NCBI GenBank assembly: GCA_024279935.1
Contig: JAJRQZ010000076.1
Coordinates: 44,493-108,492 of the forward strand
From: Bacteroidota bacterium
GTDB taxonomy: Bacteria > Bacteroidota > Bacteroidia > Bacteroidales > F082
Direction of reading: 5' to 3'
DNA: 64,000 nt
Shown in pieces: positions 28,601 to 37,859 of this stretch. Position 1 is the first letter of the stretch; every line of letters begins with the position of its first letter. The position numbers were made by a program, and so were the translations under genes. Below the pieces are notes generated by a model. It saw only the letters and a list, made by a program, of their open reading frames with translations, had not been told where the DNA came from and searched no databases.

Positions 28601-29397
28601 GTTATTTCTAATGACTGTTCGATGTTGAAGCGCACAGCCTTTCGAGGCACATGTGAGAACACTTTTTGGCCAATCTGGTTCAGCCTGTCGGAAAGTATGA
28701 TGCTGCTGTCGCTGGCAATGATATAAGTTATTGCTTCAAGGTCGTCGTGCCTTGTTTTGTCGTGATTGTTGAGCCATGCTTGAAGAGTTTCCAAAGAGAT
28801 GTCAATTGTAGTAGTTCCTGAAAATTTGTCATCAAAAAAGAAAGGATAGAAATATGTTATCAGGTTCGACCTTCCTGACAATGTATCAAGATAGGGGTGT
28901 GTCCACCCACCACGGTTATAATCGGCGGCTGTTTTCCACCATTCCGGATTGTTTTCGATATAATTGAATTTAATAGTATCCTTGTTGTCGTCAACAATTT
29001 CTGCCATTAAACTATCACCTTGACGATACGAGTACATATAAGTAATTTTGCTCTCGAATGGGTTTGCGTCCTCGTCGAAGAATATCCCGGAGCCGAAAAT
29101 CAAGCTGTCATGGAGTAAATTGTTTTTGGTCAACTTAGTTAGCTCATAGGAATTTAAATCACTTAACTCTTCAATAAACCTGGAATCCTTGCGGGCATTA
29201 TCGGCAATGGCATTTAATGTTATGTCTAAGTCCTCGATATAACTAAAAACCATGTTTTCCAGATAATTAGTCTGTTCCAGTTCGGTCTGGTGCGTAATGC
29301 TGTTCAATGAAAGCCAGGAAACAAGGATCGAGATAATAATAATAGGTAACATTATTGTTATTGTAACCCTGAACATAAGCTTATTAAAGAATCTCAT
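25615..29397 (-). CDS. Hybrid histidine kinase with sensor, HAMP, PAS, two receivers and HPt
   Basis: A 1260-residue inner-membrane signalling protein. Helix at about 8-30, a periplasmic sensor region to about 318 (Cache-like, with [19 protein letters not shown]), a second helix at about 319-340, HAMP at 342-395, PAS at about 400-520, HisKA with His in [11 protein letters not shown] near 537, HATPase to about 760 ([18 protein letters not shown]), receiver 1 at about 768-890 ([12 protein letters not shown]), receiver 2 at about 925-1045 ([13 protein letters not shown]) and an HPt domain near 1090-1165 ([13 protein letters not shown]). The ATG at 29397 is chosen because the longer frame overlaps the comM-like gene and adds a non-membrane leader. 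Confidence 0.92.
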   Translation of the reverse strand: MRFFNKLMFRVTITIMLPIIIISILVSWLSLNSITHQTELEQTNYLENMVFSYIEDLDITLNAIADNARKDSRFIEELSDLNSYELTKLTKNNLLHDSLIFGSGIFFDEDANPFESKITYMYSYRQGDSLMAEIVDDNKDTIKFNYIENNPEWWKTAADYNRGGWTHPYLDTLSGRSNLITYFYPFFFDDKFSGTTTIDISLETLQAWLNNHDKTRHDDLEAITYIIASDSSIILSDRLNQIGQKVFSHVPRKAVRFNIEQSLEITKNAVSGETGSSMLYSFDGKSKFIAFYTPIRSTDWSAISLIPYKLISRKVEKSALNMFLLILAVNIALIIIIVFIARYISRPIIKLSNASLKIAEGDYDTKIDIDAKDEIGILANNFKVMKTNLRQREKEILEANKKYETIFSNSPVGIIYFDDKGIIISHNSKLNEINKLDIKTSLTGKPSVSLLISKKHVLILEQVLKTGNPSSYTTESMNAKGMFVRVNINPVSSGDKIIGAIATIEDISTQVRNTELQIQTEAAEKASESKSLFLANMSHEIRTPMNAIIGLSHLMGKTNLDVKQQNYLSKIDSSAKLLLGVINDILDFSKIEAGKIELESEWFNLEDMLQDLNNLFTFSANQKSLEFILHVERDVPYTLLGDELRLKQILINFLSNSMKFTYEGEIVVLLKTVEKSNDRCTLQFEVKDTGIGMTAEQQAKIFGAFSQADESTTRKYGGTGLGLSISKKLVEMMGGHIWVESKEGIGTTFFFNANFKCKENGKGVGHYIPMPDLEGIKAFVCDDNPTTRMVISNMLKAFTFIPEDLETGETLLKRLKSLKEQERSLLILDWQMPGMDGLEVASRIKHDNNIKHKPRTILLTAFSDVDLENKMEKGSIDAILFKPVTYSLLFDTIMEVFGKDVPKRHKIKSSNDAKTESLKQFTGAKILLVEDNEINQEVAIELLESFGLKVELATNGKIACDMILESPPAKFNLVFMDLQMPVMGGLEATGKIKENKEYNNLPIVAITADVLEGVKEKCLKAGMKGFVSKPINPAEVANAIVKWAVKPEKPGQLKSGKKPKAREDVDFDFTKLENIDFKAGLERVNGNKGVYVSILRKFSANYTNILQLMLADLKASDTETLHRKLHSLKGVSGNIGANELHELLKQTESKFKEGIPDNAAQLLSNIDTLIQPIIESIKDSVILIDTDNNTEDEYVLTEIITDNIKKAIELLDNSDPDAIDLITKLNFGGKYKNMKQEIKKSLDNYDFEAAKEILTNILDI

Positions 29398-29407
29398 ATA
29401 ATTATTT

Positions 29408-30946
29408 TTAACTGCCCCAGCTTTCCCTGTCGAGGCTCCGGTATTGTATTGCTTCTGCCAGATGGCTTTCGGCGATTTCACTGGAACCGTCAAGATCGGC
29501 AATTGTCCTGCTGACTTTTTTGATCCTGTCGAATGCCCTTGCCGACAAGCTTAGTCGTTCCATGGCCCTTTTAAGCAAATCAAGTCCATCAGGCTGCAAG
29601 TTACAATATTTATTGATATCTTTCGAGCTCATCTGGGCATTGCAGAAAATATCCGTGCGGTCGTGGAATCTTTCCTCCTGGATTTTTCTGGCTTCGATTA
29701 CCCTGTTTCTGACGTTGTGGCTTTTTTCACCCTTTGGTGCGGTGGCGAGATCTTTGAAAGGAACAGGAGTTACCTCCACGTGTAGGTCGATGCGGTCCAT
29801 CAGGGGGCCGGAAATTTTGTTCAAATAAGATTTGACGATTCCGGGTGAGCATACGCACTCTTTGCCGGGATCGTTATAATAACCGCACGGGCAAGGGTTC
29901 ATGGAGGCAATGAGCATAAAACTGGCAGGGAAATTTACCGTTACCCTGGCCCTGGAGATTGTTACTATCCTGTCTTCCATTGGTTGGCGCATGACCTCCA
30001 GTACCGTTCTTTTGAATTCGGGAAGCTCGTCAAGAAATAAAACACCGTTTTGCGCCAGGCTGATCTCCCCCGGCTGCGGATATGTTCCTCCCCCTACCAG
30101 GCCGGCATCGCTAATCGTATGATGGGGCGAGCGGAAAGGGCGTTCGGCGACCAAAGAGGTGTCGCCTTTAAGTATTCCGGCAACTGAATGAATCTTAGTT
30201 ATTTCCAAAGCCTCTTCCAAGCCCATGGGAGGTAAAATTGAAGGTAATCTTTTGGCAAGCATGGTTTTTCCCGATCCCGGAGGCCCTATCATTATTAGGT
30301 TATGCCCTCCTGAGGCAGCAATTTCCAAAGCCCTTTTTATGTTTTCCTGACCCTTGACATCCTCGAAATCAAATGGATAATCGCTTGTTTGCGAAAGAAA
30401 ACGGTTCTTTAAATCAACAAAAAAAGGCTTGGCCTCCGATTCTCCGTTTATTAGGTCTATAACATCTTTCAGATGGCTCATGCCATATACTTCAATGCCT
30501 TCAACAACCGCTGCTTCCTTAACGTTTTCCATGGGGATTACCAGTCGTTTAAGTCCTGCTTTTCTGGCTTTTATGGCCATGGGGAGCGCTCCTTTTACTC
30601 GTTTTATTCCTCCGTCGAGAGATAATTCCCCCATTATCATATATTCCGAAAGCTTATCGGCCGCCAATTGATTTGATGCGGCAAGCATAGCAATCGCAAT
30701 TGGTAAATCATAGGCCGAGCCCTCTTTTTTGATGTCGGCAGGAGCCATGTTCACTACAATCCTTAGCTTAGGGTAGTGTAAGTTGTTGTTGATAAGGGCT
30801 GATATTATCCTTGTCTGGCTTTCCTTTACTGCATTATCGGCCAGTCCGACAAGGTGAAATCCAGTACCGCCGCTGATGTGTACCTCGATGGTAATTAAAA
30901 TTGCATTTATTCCTTCAATTGCGCTACCGTATGTCTTTACGAGCAT
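29408..30946 (-). CDS. YifB/ComM family Mg-chelatase-like AAA ATPase
   Basis: A 512-residue helicase-type ATPase of the ComM family; in transformable bacteria ComM promotes branch migration during integration of incoming DNA. N-terminal Lon-protease-like domain ([18 protein letters not shown]), Walker [10 protein letters not shown] at about residue 225, Walker [11 protein letters not shown], sensor-1 region [14 protein letters not shown] with the family's Cys-rich insert, and the C-terminal Mg-chelatase helical domain. Own -7 element upstream. The hybrid kinase follows after 10 bases. Confidence 0.93.
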   Translation of the reverse strand: MLVKTYGSAIEGINAILITIEVHISGGTGFHLVGLADNAVKESQTRIISALINNNLHYPKLRIVVNMAPADIKKEGSAYDLPIAIAMLAASNQLAADKLSEYMIMGELSLDGGIKRVKGALPMAIKARKAGLKRLVIPMENVKEAAVVEGIEVYGMSHLKDVIDLINGESEAKPFFVDLKNRFLSQTSDYPFDFEDVKGQENIKRALEIAASGGHNLIMIGPPGSGKTMLAKRLPSILPPMGLEEALEITKIHSVAGILKGDTSLVAERPFRSPHHTISDAGLVGGGTYPQPGEISLAQNGVLFLDELPEFKRTVLEVMRQPMEDRIVTISRARVTVNFPASFMLIASMNPCPCGYYNDPGKECVCSPGIVKSYLNKISGPLMDRIDLHVEVTPVPFKDLATAPKGEKSHNVRNRVIEARKIQEERFHDRTDIFCNAQMSSKDINKYCNLQPDGLDLLKRAMERLSLSARAFDRIKKVSRTIADLDGSSEIAESHLAEAIQYRSLDRESWGS

Positions 30947-30972
30947 TTTTTAGATTTTTAAGATGAACACAC

Positions 30973-30980
30973 CAAATATA
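30973..30980 (-). promoter_or_regulatory. -7 element for the comM-like gene
   Basis: CAAATATA on plus (TATATTTG on the coding strand), 27 bases before the start codon. Confidence 0.45.
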
Positions 30981-31087
30981 TTAAAAATAACAACTAATCA
31001 ATCAGGAGCCTGGCAATAAAAGCAATGTTTTTTTGAATTATTAATGATTGCATATTTAAATAATGTATAAGCTCTAATCGTTTTTGC

Positions 31088-31095
31088 TATTTTTG
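31088..31095 (+). promoter_or_regulatory. -7 element for gldA
   Basis: TATTTTTG 19 bases before the ATG at 31114; its position supports the 31114 start over the longer open frame from 31084, which would begin inside the promoter. Confidence 0.5.
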
Positions 31096-31113
31096 CCCCC
31101 TTATAGTTTTGTG

Positions 31114-32025
31114 ATGTATTCGGTAGAAATAAAGGATTTGGTTAAGTTATACGGCAAGCAAAAAGCCCTTGACAATATTTGCCTTAATATCGGAAAAGGT
31201 GAAGTTGTTGGATTGCTTGGGCCAAACGGAGCAGGGAAATCTACTTTGATGAAGATCTTAACTGCCTATATCCCCGCTAGTTCAGGAAGTGTTCTGATAA
31301 ACGGCGAAGATGTTGACGAATCACAGCTGGACATAAGGAAACAATTGGGGTATTTACCAGAAAACAACCCGCTATATTCTGATATGTACGTAAAGGAGTA
31401 TCTCTCATTTGTATTAAGAATGTACCCGACATCGTTCAATGTAAAAAAGCGCGTCGATGAAATAATAGAGCTTATGGGCCTCGGAATAGAGAGGAAAAAG
31501 AAAATAGGCGCCTTGTCGAAGGGCTATCGCCAGCGCGTGGGCCTTGCGCAAGCGCTGATTCACGACCCTGAACTGTTGATACTCGACGAGCCCACTTCCG
31601 GCCTCGACCCCAACCAGCTGGTTGACATCAGAAAGATAATTTCTGAGATGGGCAAAAAGAAAACAGTGATTCTATCGACGCATATTATGCAGGAGGTTGA
31701 AGCTGTCTGCGGCAGGGTCGTGATTATTGATAATGGAAAAATTGTTGCTGATGATAACACTTCCAAGCTTTCGGGGATTGCCAACGAACAATTAAGGTTT
31801 CAAGTAGAGTTTAAGGGGCTTGTGAACAAAAACATGCTTCTTCGCATCAGTTCTGTCGATAAGGTTACGAAGACAGGCGATAATGTATGGCTGTTAAGTT
31901 CAAAATCAAATAAGGATATTCGCGAGGACATCTTTAATTTTGCCGTTTCAAAAGGATTTGGTGTTCTGTCGCTTTCAAGGGTTGAATCGAGCATGGAGGA
32001 TATTTTCCGCAAGCTTACAAGATAA
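31114..32025 (+). CDS. gldA: GldA-like gliding-motility ABC transporter ATPase
   Basis: A 303-residue ABC ATPase. Walker A GPNGAGKST, Walker B LLILDEPTSGLD, H-loop STHIMQEVEA; the signature region LSKGYRQRVGLAQAL has LSKGYRQ in place of LSGGQQQ, as GldA proteins do. GYLPENNPLYSDMYVKEYL is a strong GldA match. In Flavobacterium GldA works with the permeases GldF and GldG and is needed for gliding; those partners are not adjacent here, so the gene may serve the widespread non-gliding Bacteroidota homologue. Confidence 0.85.
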   Translation: MYSVEIKDLVKLYGKQKALDNICLNIGKGEVVGLLGPNGAGKSTLMKILTAYIPASSGSVLINGEDVDESQLDIRKQLGYLPENNPLYSDMYVKEYLSFVLRMYPTSFNVKKRVDEIIELMGLGIERKKKIGALSKGYRQRVGLAQALIHDPELLILDEPTSGLDPNQLVDIRKIISEMGKKKTVILSTHIMQEVEAVCGRVVIIDNGKIVADDNTSKLSGIANEQLRFQVEFKGLVNKNMLLRISSVDKVTKTGDNVWLLSSKSNKDIREDIFNFAVSKGFGVLSLSRVESSMEDIFRKLTR

Positions 32026-32041
32026 TTCCTAAAAAAAATTA

Positions 32042-32070
32042 TCCGTTTTTTCCAACGGACGAATTTTTTT
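32042..32070 (+). terminator. Rho-independent terminator after gldA
   Basis: Stem TCCGTT / AACGGA around a six-base loop, followed by GAA and seven T. It sits 16 bases after the gldA stop and directly before the metK promoter. Confidence 0.6.
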
Positions 32071-32071
32071 A

Positions 32072-32079
32072 TACATTTG
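32072..32079 (+). promoter_or_regulatory. -7 element of metK
   Basis: TACATTTG fits TAnnTTTG; transcription would start near 32086, about 20 bases ahead of the riboswitch. Confidence 0.5.
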
Positions 32080-32105
32080 CACATTCCAAATAGGAAAAAT
32101 TAAAA

Positions 32106-32153
32106 AGTGGAAAGATTTGATTGATTGCAACCACAATAAAAAATGCTAAACCA
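32106..32153 (+). ncRNA. SAM-II riboswitch upstream of metK
   Basis: The P1 stem is GTGG (32107-32110) and CCAC (32131-32134). Loop 1 between them carries GATTTGATTGATTGCAA, and the 3' segment reads AATAAAAAATGCTAAACC, agreeing with the SAM-II core as I remember it (GAUUU, UUGCA, then UAAA, AUG, GCUAAA forming the pseudoknot). It lies 60 bases upstream of the S-adenosylmethionine synthase start, as expected for feedback control by SAM. Covariance scoring was not possible here. Confidence 0.85.
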
Positions 32154-32211
32154 AGTTTTAGCCTTTCCAATCAAACCATTCCTTTAGTTTTAACGTTTTA
32201 AAAATTAAAAG

Positions 32212-33465
32212 ATGTCATATTTATTTACTTCTGAATCGGTATCGGAGGGTCATCCCGATAAGGTATCGGATCAAATCTCGGATGCCATGCTCGATTATTT
32301 CCTGGCATACGACAAAGATTCCAAAGTAGCCGTAGAAACTTTGGTAACAACAGGACAGGTTGTTGTTGCAGGTGAAGTTTTCTCCAAAACTTATGTTGAT
32401 GTTCAAGGGGTTACCCGCGATGTCATAAACAAGATCGGTTATACTAAAAGCGAGTATATGTTCGATGGCAATTCCTGCGGTGTTTTGTCGGCGATACATG
32501 AGCAATCGGGCGATATCCGCCAGGGTGTCGAGCGTGAGGACCCTTTGAACCAGGGCGCCGGCGATCAGGGGATGATGTTCGGGTACGCTAGTCGCGAGAC
32601 CGATAATTATATGCCGCTCTCACTTGAATTATCCCATTTGCTGGTTTACGAGCTGGCGGAAATTCGCCGCGAGGGCAAACAAATGACTTATTTGCGCCCC
32701 GATTCAAAATCGCAGGTAACCATAGAGTATGACGATAACAACCAGCCTGTGCGCATCGATACTATTGTTGTCTCTACCCAGCATGACGATTTTGACGAGG
32801 ACGAGGCCATGCTTGCCAAGATAAAGCAGGATGTGATCGATATTCTTGTCCCCAGGGTCCATAAGCTGTTGCCGGCAAAAATCCAGGCTCTTTTCGACGA
32901 TAAAATCACCTATCATGTTAATCCAACCGGGAAATTCGTGATCGGGGGGCCTCATGGGGATACCGGTTTAACCGGAAGAAAAATTATTGTGGACACTTAT
33001 GGTGGGAAAGGTGCTCACGGAGGCGGTGCGTTTTCAGGGAAAGACCCGTCAAAAGTTGACCGCTCCGCTGCTTATGCTAGCCGTCATATAGCAAAAAACC
33101 TTGTTGCTGCTGGTGTTTGCGATGAGGTTTTGGTTCAGGTTTCCTATGCCATTGGCGTTGCAAGACCAATGAATATATTTATAAACACTTATGGCACAGC
33201 GAAAAACGCTTTAGAAGATGCAGAAATTGCTGTTAAAGTCGCTGAAATTTTCGATATGCGCCCCAAGGCTATCGAAGAAAGGCTAAAATTGAGGAATCCT
33301 ATTTATCTGGAATCTGCTGCTTATGGCCACATGGGCAGGGAAAATAAAGTAGTGCTCAAGAAATTCAAGAATCCTTATGAAGGCAACCTCGAAGTTGAAG
33401 TTGAGCTTTTTACCTGGGAAGCACTTGATTATGTTGAGAAAGTAAAAGCGGCTTTTGGGTTTTGA
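32212..33465 (+). CDS. metK: S-adenosylmethionine synthase
   Basis: Makes SAM from methionine and ATP in the cytoplasm. 417 residues. Starts [19 protein letters not shown] (ATP-binding His), with signature [12 protein letters not shown] at about residue 120 and the P-loop-like [16 protein letters not shown] at about 270. The Bacteroidota type carries an insert around [14 protein letters not shown]. Single-gene transcription unit: its own promoter, a SAM-II riboswitch in the leader and a terminator 45 bases after the stop. Confidence 0.98.
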   Translation: MSYLFTSESVSEGHPDKVSDQISDAMLDYFLAYDKDSKVAVETLVTTGQVVVAGEVFSKTYVDVQGVTRDVINKIGYTKSEYMFDGNSCGVLSAIHEQSGDIRQGVEREDPLNQGAGDQGMMFGYASRETDNYMPLSLELSHLLVYELAEIRREGKQMTYLRPDSKSQVTIEYDDNNQPVRIDTIVVSTQHDDFDEDEAMLAKIKQDVIDILVPRVHKLLPAKIQALFDDKITYHVNPTGKFVIGGPHGDTGLTGRKIIVDTYGGKGAHGGGAFSGKDPSKVDRSAAYASRHIAKNLVAAGVCDEVLVQVSYAIGVARPMNIFINTYGTAKNALEDAEIAVKVAEIFDMRPKAIEERLKLRNPIYLESAAYGHMGRENKVVLKKFKNPYEGNLEVEVELFTWEALDYVEKVKAAFGF

Positions 33466-33509
33466 ACAAAGCCTTGATAGGATTATGTGTTAATGAAAAT
33501 GTGTATTGA

Positions 33510-33543
33510 AACCCCGTAGCTTTATTGTTGCGGGGTTTTGTTC
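33510..33543 (+). terminator. Terminator after metK
   Basis: AACCCCG and CGGGGTT form a 7-bp stem around a 14-base loop, followed by TTGTT. Confidence 0.75.
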
Positions 33544-33623
33544 TTATAGAATGTGACATCCGGCATCTGACCTAATTAATATTTTAATTAATTTTGGGAA
33601 GTTAAAATAAAAACGACCAAGGT

Positions 33624-35219
33624 ATGCATCAGGCAATGATAAGCCTAAAAGAATGGAACAAAGTTGCAACACAACTTAACAAGCTGACCTTGTTCCTCAG
33701 GAAACCTTATATTATAAGGTTGATTAGGGAACTTGAAAAAGCCTTTGCTGATGATGAACCTATCAACATGCGAATTGAAAAAAAACTCCAAGACGGTTTT
33801 TCGGTTAAAGTTAATGGTCTGTATTCCAAAATTAATTATCGGGATATGCCGTGGAATTATAGCTTCCCCTCTCAGTGGCAAGTTGTCTCGACTAGCTTGG
33901 TCGGAAAAGTCTTCTCTTGTAAAGTTGTGAACATAAAGACTGTGCCTTTTTCTTGCCGGGTCGTGGCTTGCCGGATTAAAAATTCATTACCTGGGATAAA
34001 AGTGGGGGAGACATATAAATCCATTATAGTCAGCAAAACTATATTTGGCGTTTTTGTTGATGCGGGAATACATTTTGGATGGAAATACGGTTCGTTTTTC
34101 GGGTTGATGCATAAAAACAACATGGACTCGCCATTGGATATTGATATTCTTAAGGAAGGGCAAACAACCGAAACTACTTATTGGGGCAAGAATAAGGAGG
34201 GAAAACTTGTATTTGGTTCCAATAACGATAAATTTCAATGGTTTAAAGAGAATTTCGATGATTTATTGTATAATGACATCCAGGTAAATGTTATTGAGCA
34301 TGACAACAAACAATTGTCATTTTATGCGCATGGTAAATTCAAGTGCAGATTATGTGCCCCTAAAAAGTCGGAACTTGGCACTGAACTTTATAAGAAAGCC
34401 GTTAAAAGACTTGTTGGTGGGGATGTGATTACTTGTAAAATCCTCAGGGTCAACAAACACAATCAACAACTTCATGTATTATGGAACTCTATGTCGGAAA
34501 TAAGCCTGATCGGGAACAGGGATTTCCTCCGTCGAAAAAATGTCAATGGCATTATATGCACATTGCCTTGGGAACAGGATTCTTACCATGACTTGCACAA
34601 ATTGGAAAATGCAGTTGTGGGCCTTAGGGTCTTGAATTTGGGAGACAGGATTACATTTGTTTACAATGATGACTACATTGCTCTTCTCAATAAGGAAAAA
34701 CGATATTACCACAAACCTGGCCCTGACATCAACGGGGCACTCAACAGGTTGGTTCATGATGATGTAATCCATTGCAGGGTTGTTAAGATTGATTATGAAA
34801 ATTCTATTTTACATGTTATCTGGGATTGTTCGCCCGAGATTGCTGAAATAAGCAAAAGGCCTGAGAAAAGAAAACCGGCTTCTAATAGCGTTTTAAGGGG
34901 AAGTCTCTCGATTGGTGAGAGTATTGACATGGATGTCTTGGGGAAACTAAGTTTGTTCGGCAAAACCGTGAGTGTCCTTGTGAAAAAGGTTGAAGACAGA
35001 TCCGGGAAGTATAAGAACGAGTATGTTGTGGCCGGAAAATTCCGTGCTGCGCTCAATATAGTTAGTTCCAGCTATTCATTAAGCGCAAAAGAAAAAAAAC
35101 AGATAGAGGCCGGCCTTGGCGATCAGGAAGAGTTTGTCGCCGAAGTTAACGGCTATCGAAACGGACTAGTACAGATCGAATGGGATATTGATCAAAATTC
35201 GTTGGGAAAAATCCCCTAA
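33624..35219 (+). CDS. Multi-module OB/S1-like protein of unknown function
   Basis: A 531-residue cytoplasmic-looking protein with no signal peptide or membrane helix. The best-defined module, at about 122-165, resembles an S1 domain (GIKVGETYKSIIVSKTIFGV, then FVDAGIHFG). A shorter module recurs: GDVITCKILRVNKHNQQLHV at about 265, DDVIHCRVVKIDYENSILHV at about 377 and a weaker copy GDQEEFVAEVNGYRNGLVQI near 497. Each is followed by W-N/D. The repeats suggest a nucleic-acid-binding beta-barrel array, but I cannot name the family. Converges on hutU with overlapping stops. Confidence 0.7.
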   Translation: MHQAMISLKEWNKVATQLNKLTLFLRKPYIIRLIRELEKAFADDEPINMRIEKKLQDGFSVKVNGLYSKINYRDMPWNYSFPSQWQVVSTSLVGKVFSCKVVNIKTVPFSCRVVACRIKNSLPGIKVGETYKSIIVSKTIFGVFVDAGIHFGWKYGSFFGLMHKNNMDSPLDIDILKEGQTTETTYWGKNKEGKLVFGSNNDKFQWFKENFDDLLYNDIQVNVIEHDNKQLSFYAHGKFKCRLCAPKKSELGTELYKKAVKRLVGGDVITCKILRVNKHNQQLHVLWNSMSEISLIGNRDFLRRKNVNGIICTLPWEQDSYHDLHKLENAVVGLRVLNLGDRITFVYNDDYIALLNKEKRYYHKPGPDINGALNRLVHDDVIHCRVVKIDYENSILHVIWDCSPEIAEISKRPEKRKPASNSVLRGSLSIGESIDMDVLGKLSLFGKTVSVLVKKVEDRSGKYKNEYVVAGKFRAALNIVSSSYSLSAKEKKQIEAGLGDQEEFVAEVNGYRNGLVQIEWDIDQNSLGKIP

Positions 35220-37234
35220 AAACCCAAAACAGCATCAATTATTCGCTCATCGGCAATATTTGGCAAAGTTCCTTTAAGCTTCGGGTTCTCCTCCATCGCC
35301 CTTTTTATGGTGAATGTCGCTCCCTCGTTCCTGGCCCAGTTTCTTCTGGAGATACCATTGTTGACGTCCCAAAAAAGCATTGATCTAAGGCGACGGTCGG
35401 CATCATCGCTGCCGTCCAGCAGCATTCCGAAGCCGCCGTTTATAACTTCGCCCCATCCAACGCCGCCTCCATTGTGAATGCTGACCCACGTAGCGCCTCT
35501 AAAGGAATCGCCGATAACATTCTGTATCGCCATATCGGCAGTGAAGCTGGAGCCGTCGTAAATATTCGATGTTTCCCTAAATGGGGAATCGGTGCCAGAC
35601 ACATCGTGATGGTCGCGGCCCAGTACCACAGGGGCCGACAATCTGCCGTCGGCAACAGCCTTGTTGAATTCTTCGGCTATCCTCATCCTTCCTTCCGCAT
35701 CGGCATATAAAATCCTTGCCTGGGAGCCTACAACGAGTTTGTTTTCCCTTGCTCCCCGAATCCATTGTATGTTGTCAACCATCTGGCTTTGAATCTCGGC
35801 AGGTGAATTCCGCATAATTTCTTCAAGGATGTCAGCCGCGATATTATCGGTTGTTTCAAGATCCTCGGCTTTGCCGGAACTACACACCCATCGGAAGGGC
35901 CCAAAGCCGAAATCAAAAAACATGGGGCCCATAATATCCTGAACATAAGACGGATACCTGAAGTTGATACCGTCTTCGGCCATTAGGTCGGCACCGGCCC
36001 TGGAGGCTTCCAAAAGAAATGCGTTGCCATAGTCGAAGAAATAAGTTCCCTTTGCGGTATGTTTGTTTATGGCGTCGGCATGGCGCCTTAAGCTTTCTTG
36101 GACTTTCCTTTTAAAAAGAGAAGGGGCCTCGGCCATCATTTTATTGGATTCCTCATACGAGATCCCAGCCGGATAATAACCTCCTGCCCATGGGTTGTGC
36201 AATGAGGTCTGGTCTGAGCCCAGGTCCACGAAAATGTTTTTCTCGTCGAACTTTTCCCAAACATCGACTATATTGCCATCGTAGGCTATCGAAACGACTT
36301 CCTTGTTCTCTTTTGCCTTTCTAACTCTTTCAACAAGATCGTCCAAATCTGAGATTACCTCGTCAACCCAGCCTTGTTCATGACGCTTGAACGTGGCAGA
36401 GGGATTTACTTCGGCAACAACTGTAACCACCTTGGCAATGTTGCCGGCTTTGGGCTGTGCGCCCGACATTCCGCCCAATCCTGCCGTAAGGAAAAGTTTT
36501 CCTGCAAAGGGGTCCTCGTTTTCTTTTGCAACTTTTCTGGCAGCGTTCATTACTGTAATTGTTGTCCCGTGAACAATCCCCTGAGGCCCTATATACATAT
36601 ATGAGCCTGCCGTCATCTGTCCGTATTGTGATACTCCCAAAGCATTGAACTTTTCCCATTCGTCTTGTGAAGAATAGTTGGGGATTACCATTCCGTTTGT
36701 AACAACAACCCGCGGGGCATCTTTATGCGACGGAAACAAGCCCAACGGATGACCAGAGTACATCACCAGGGTCTGCTCATCGGTCATTGTTGCCAGATAC
36801 TGCATGCAAAGGGTGTATTGAGCCCAGTTTTGGAAAACAGCACCGTTTCCGCCATAGGTAATAAGCTCATGAGGGTGTTGCGCCACGGCAAAGTCCAGGT
36901 TGTTTTGTATCATCAGCATTATCGCGGCGGCCTGTCCCGACTTGGCCGGGTATTCGTCTATAGGGCGGGCATATATTCTATAGTCAGGAATAAACCTATA
37001 CATATATATGCGCCCGTATTCTTTCAGTTCATCGGCAAATTCTTTTGCAAGGGTCTTATGGTGTTTTTGCGGGAAATACCTTAATGCGTTTTTTAAAGCC
37101 AGTTTTTTTTCTTCCCCGCTCAGGATATCCTTTCGCTTAGGTGCGTGGCTTATACCGCTGTCGTATGCTTTCGGTTCGGGCAAACGCTCGGGTATGCCTG
37201 CTAATATTGCATTTTTAAATGATGAATTATCCAT
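35216..37234 (-). CDS. hutU: Urocanate hydratase
   Basis: Second step of histidine degradation: urocanate to imidazolonepropionate, using NAD+ as electrophile. 672 residues, the long Bacteroidota form (the E. coli-type enzyme is about 560). The NAD-binding segment is TAGLGGMSGAQPKAGN and the catalytic-site Cys is in FRWVCSSGKAED. YGGNGAVFQNWAQY and MYSGHPLGLFPSH are further family landmarks. The start at 37234 is the first ATG; a TTG nine codons upstream exists. No other hut gene is in the window. Confidence 0.97.
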   Translation of the reverse strand: MDNSSFKNAILAGIPERLPEPKAYDSGISHAPKRKDILSGEEKKLALKNALRYFPQKHHKTLAKEFADELKEYGRIYMYRFIPDYRIYARPIDEYPAKSGQAAAIMLMIQNNLDFAVAQHPHELITYGGNGAVFQNWAQYTLCMQYLATMTDEQTLVMYSGHPLGLFPSHKDAPRVVVTNGMVIPNYSSQDEWEKFNALGVSQYGQMTAGSYMYIGPQGIVHGTTITVMNAARKVAKENEDPFAGKLFLTAGLGGMSGAQPKAGNIAKVVTVVAEVNPSATFKRHEQGWVDEVISDLDDLVERVRKAKENKEVVSIAYDGNIVDVWEKFDEKNIFVDLGSDQTSLHNPWAGGYYPAGISYEESNKMMAEAPSLFKRKVQESLRRHADAINKHTAKGTYFFDYGNAFLLEASRAGADLMAEDGINFRYPSYVQDIMGPMFFDFGFGPFRWVCSSGKAEDLETTDNIAADILEEIMRNSPAEIQSQMVDNIQWIRGARENKLVVGSQARILYADAEGRMRIAEEFNKAVADGRLSAPVVLGRDHHDVSGTDSPFRETSNIYDGSSFTADMAIQNVIGDSFRGATWVSIHNGGGVGWGEVINGGFGMLLDGSDDADRRLRSMLFWDVNNGISRRNWARNEGATFTIKRAMEENPKLKGTLPNIADERIIDAVLGF

Positions 37235-37258
37235 TGCATTACTTTTTGAAATACCCTG

Positions 37259-37266
37259 CAAAACTA
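37259..37266 (-). promoter_or_regulatory. -7 element for hutU
   Basis: CAAAACTA on plus (TAGTTTTG on the coding strand) 25 bases before the ATG at 37234. It overlaps the alternative TTG start and so argues against it. Confidence 0.45.
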
Positions 37267-37330
37267 AGTAAATGCTGTAAATAAATAGTGATAATAATTC
37301 TGAAATACCACTGGTTCCTGAAAAAAAAGA

Positions 37331-37675
37331 TCACAGCAAATCCCTGTCCTTTTTTGGCATTTTCCCGACAATTAAATCGTAGGAATCATCTATCCATCCC
37401 TTGAGGAGATTGTTGTGGATACTACCGTCGATCAAAATCGTGTTCCACAGTTTTTTGTTCATGTGATATCCGGGTAAAACAGCACTGTATCTTTCCCTTA
37501 GCTCGATTGCTTTCTCAGGCTCGCATTTAAGGTTCAGCCTCAGGTCGCCGTCGAGGTTTATCAGTGCAAACATTTTGTTCAGGACCTTAAAAACCAAGGT
37601 TGTGTCGTCGAAAGGGAAACTTTCGCTGGTTTCTTTCTTGCCCAAACAGTATTCTCGTATATCTTCTGCGTTCAT
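37331..37675 (-). CDS. MmcQ/YjbR family protein
   Basis: A 114-residue small protein of the MmcQ/YjbR (CyaY-like fold) family. Seen: LGKKETSESFPFDDTTLVFKV at the start, KMFALINLDG, LNLKCEPEKAIELRERY and GYHMNKKLWNTILIDG, all at family positions. Often annotated as DNA-binding, but the cellular role is not established. Monocistronic and divergent from mmdA. Confidence 0.88.
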   Translation of the reverse strand: MNAEDIREYCLGKKETSESFPFDDTTLVFKVLNKMFALINLDGDLRLNLKCEPEKAIELRERYSAVLPGYHMNKKLWNTILIDGSIHNNLLKGWIDDSYDLIVGKMPKKDRDLL

Positions 37676-37744
37676 TATCAGATACTTAAATTCAAATTAT
37701 ACGATAATCAATATAAATAAAAAGTTTTTAAAAATACAAAATAG

Positions 37745-37774
37745 TTGACATTTGGGTTATTTGGTATATTTTTG
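37745..37774 (+). promoter_or_regulatory. Promoter of the mmdA-biotin carrier operon
   Basis: TTGACA at 37745 and TATTTTTG at 37767-37774 with 19 bases between the TTG and the -7 box, one of the best Bacteroidota promoter matches in the window. An 80-base leader precedes the ATG. Confidence 0.7.
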
Positions 37775-37859
37775 CAGCCGATAGAGATAGGTTATACATA
37801 TATTATAATAGAACATATTTGGGCTTATCTCTTTTTTTGTGTAAACTAAAACCATTAAA

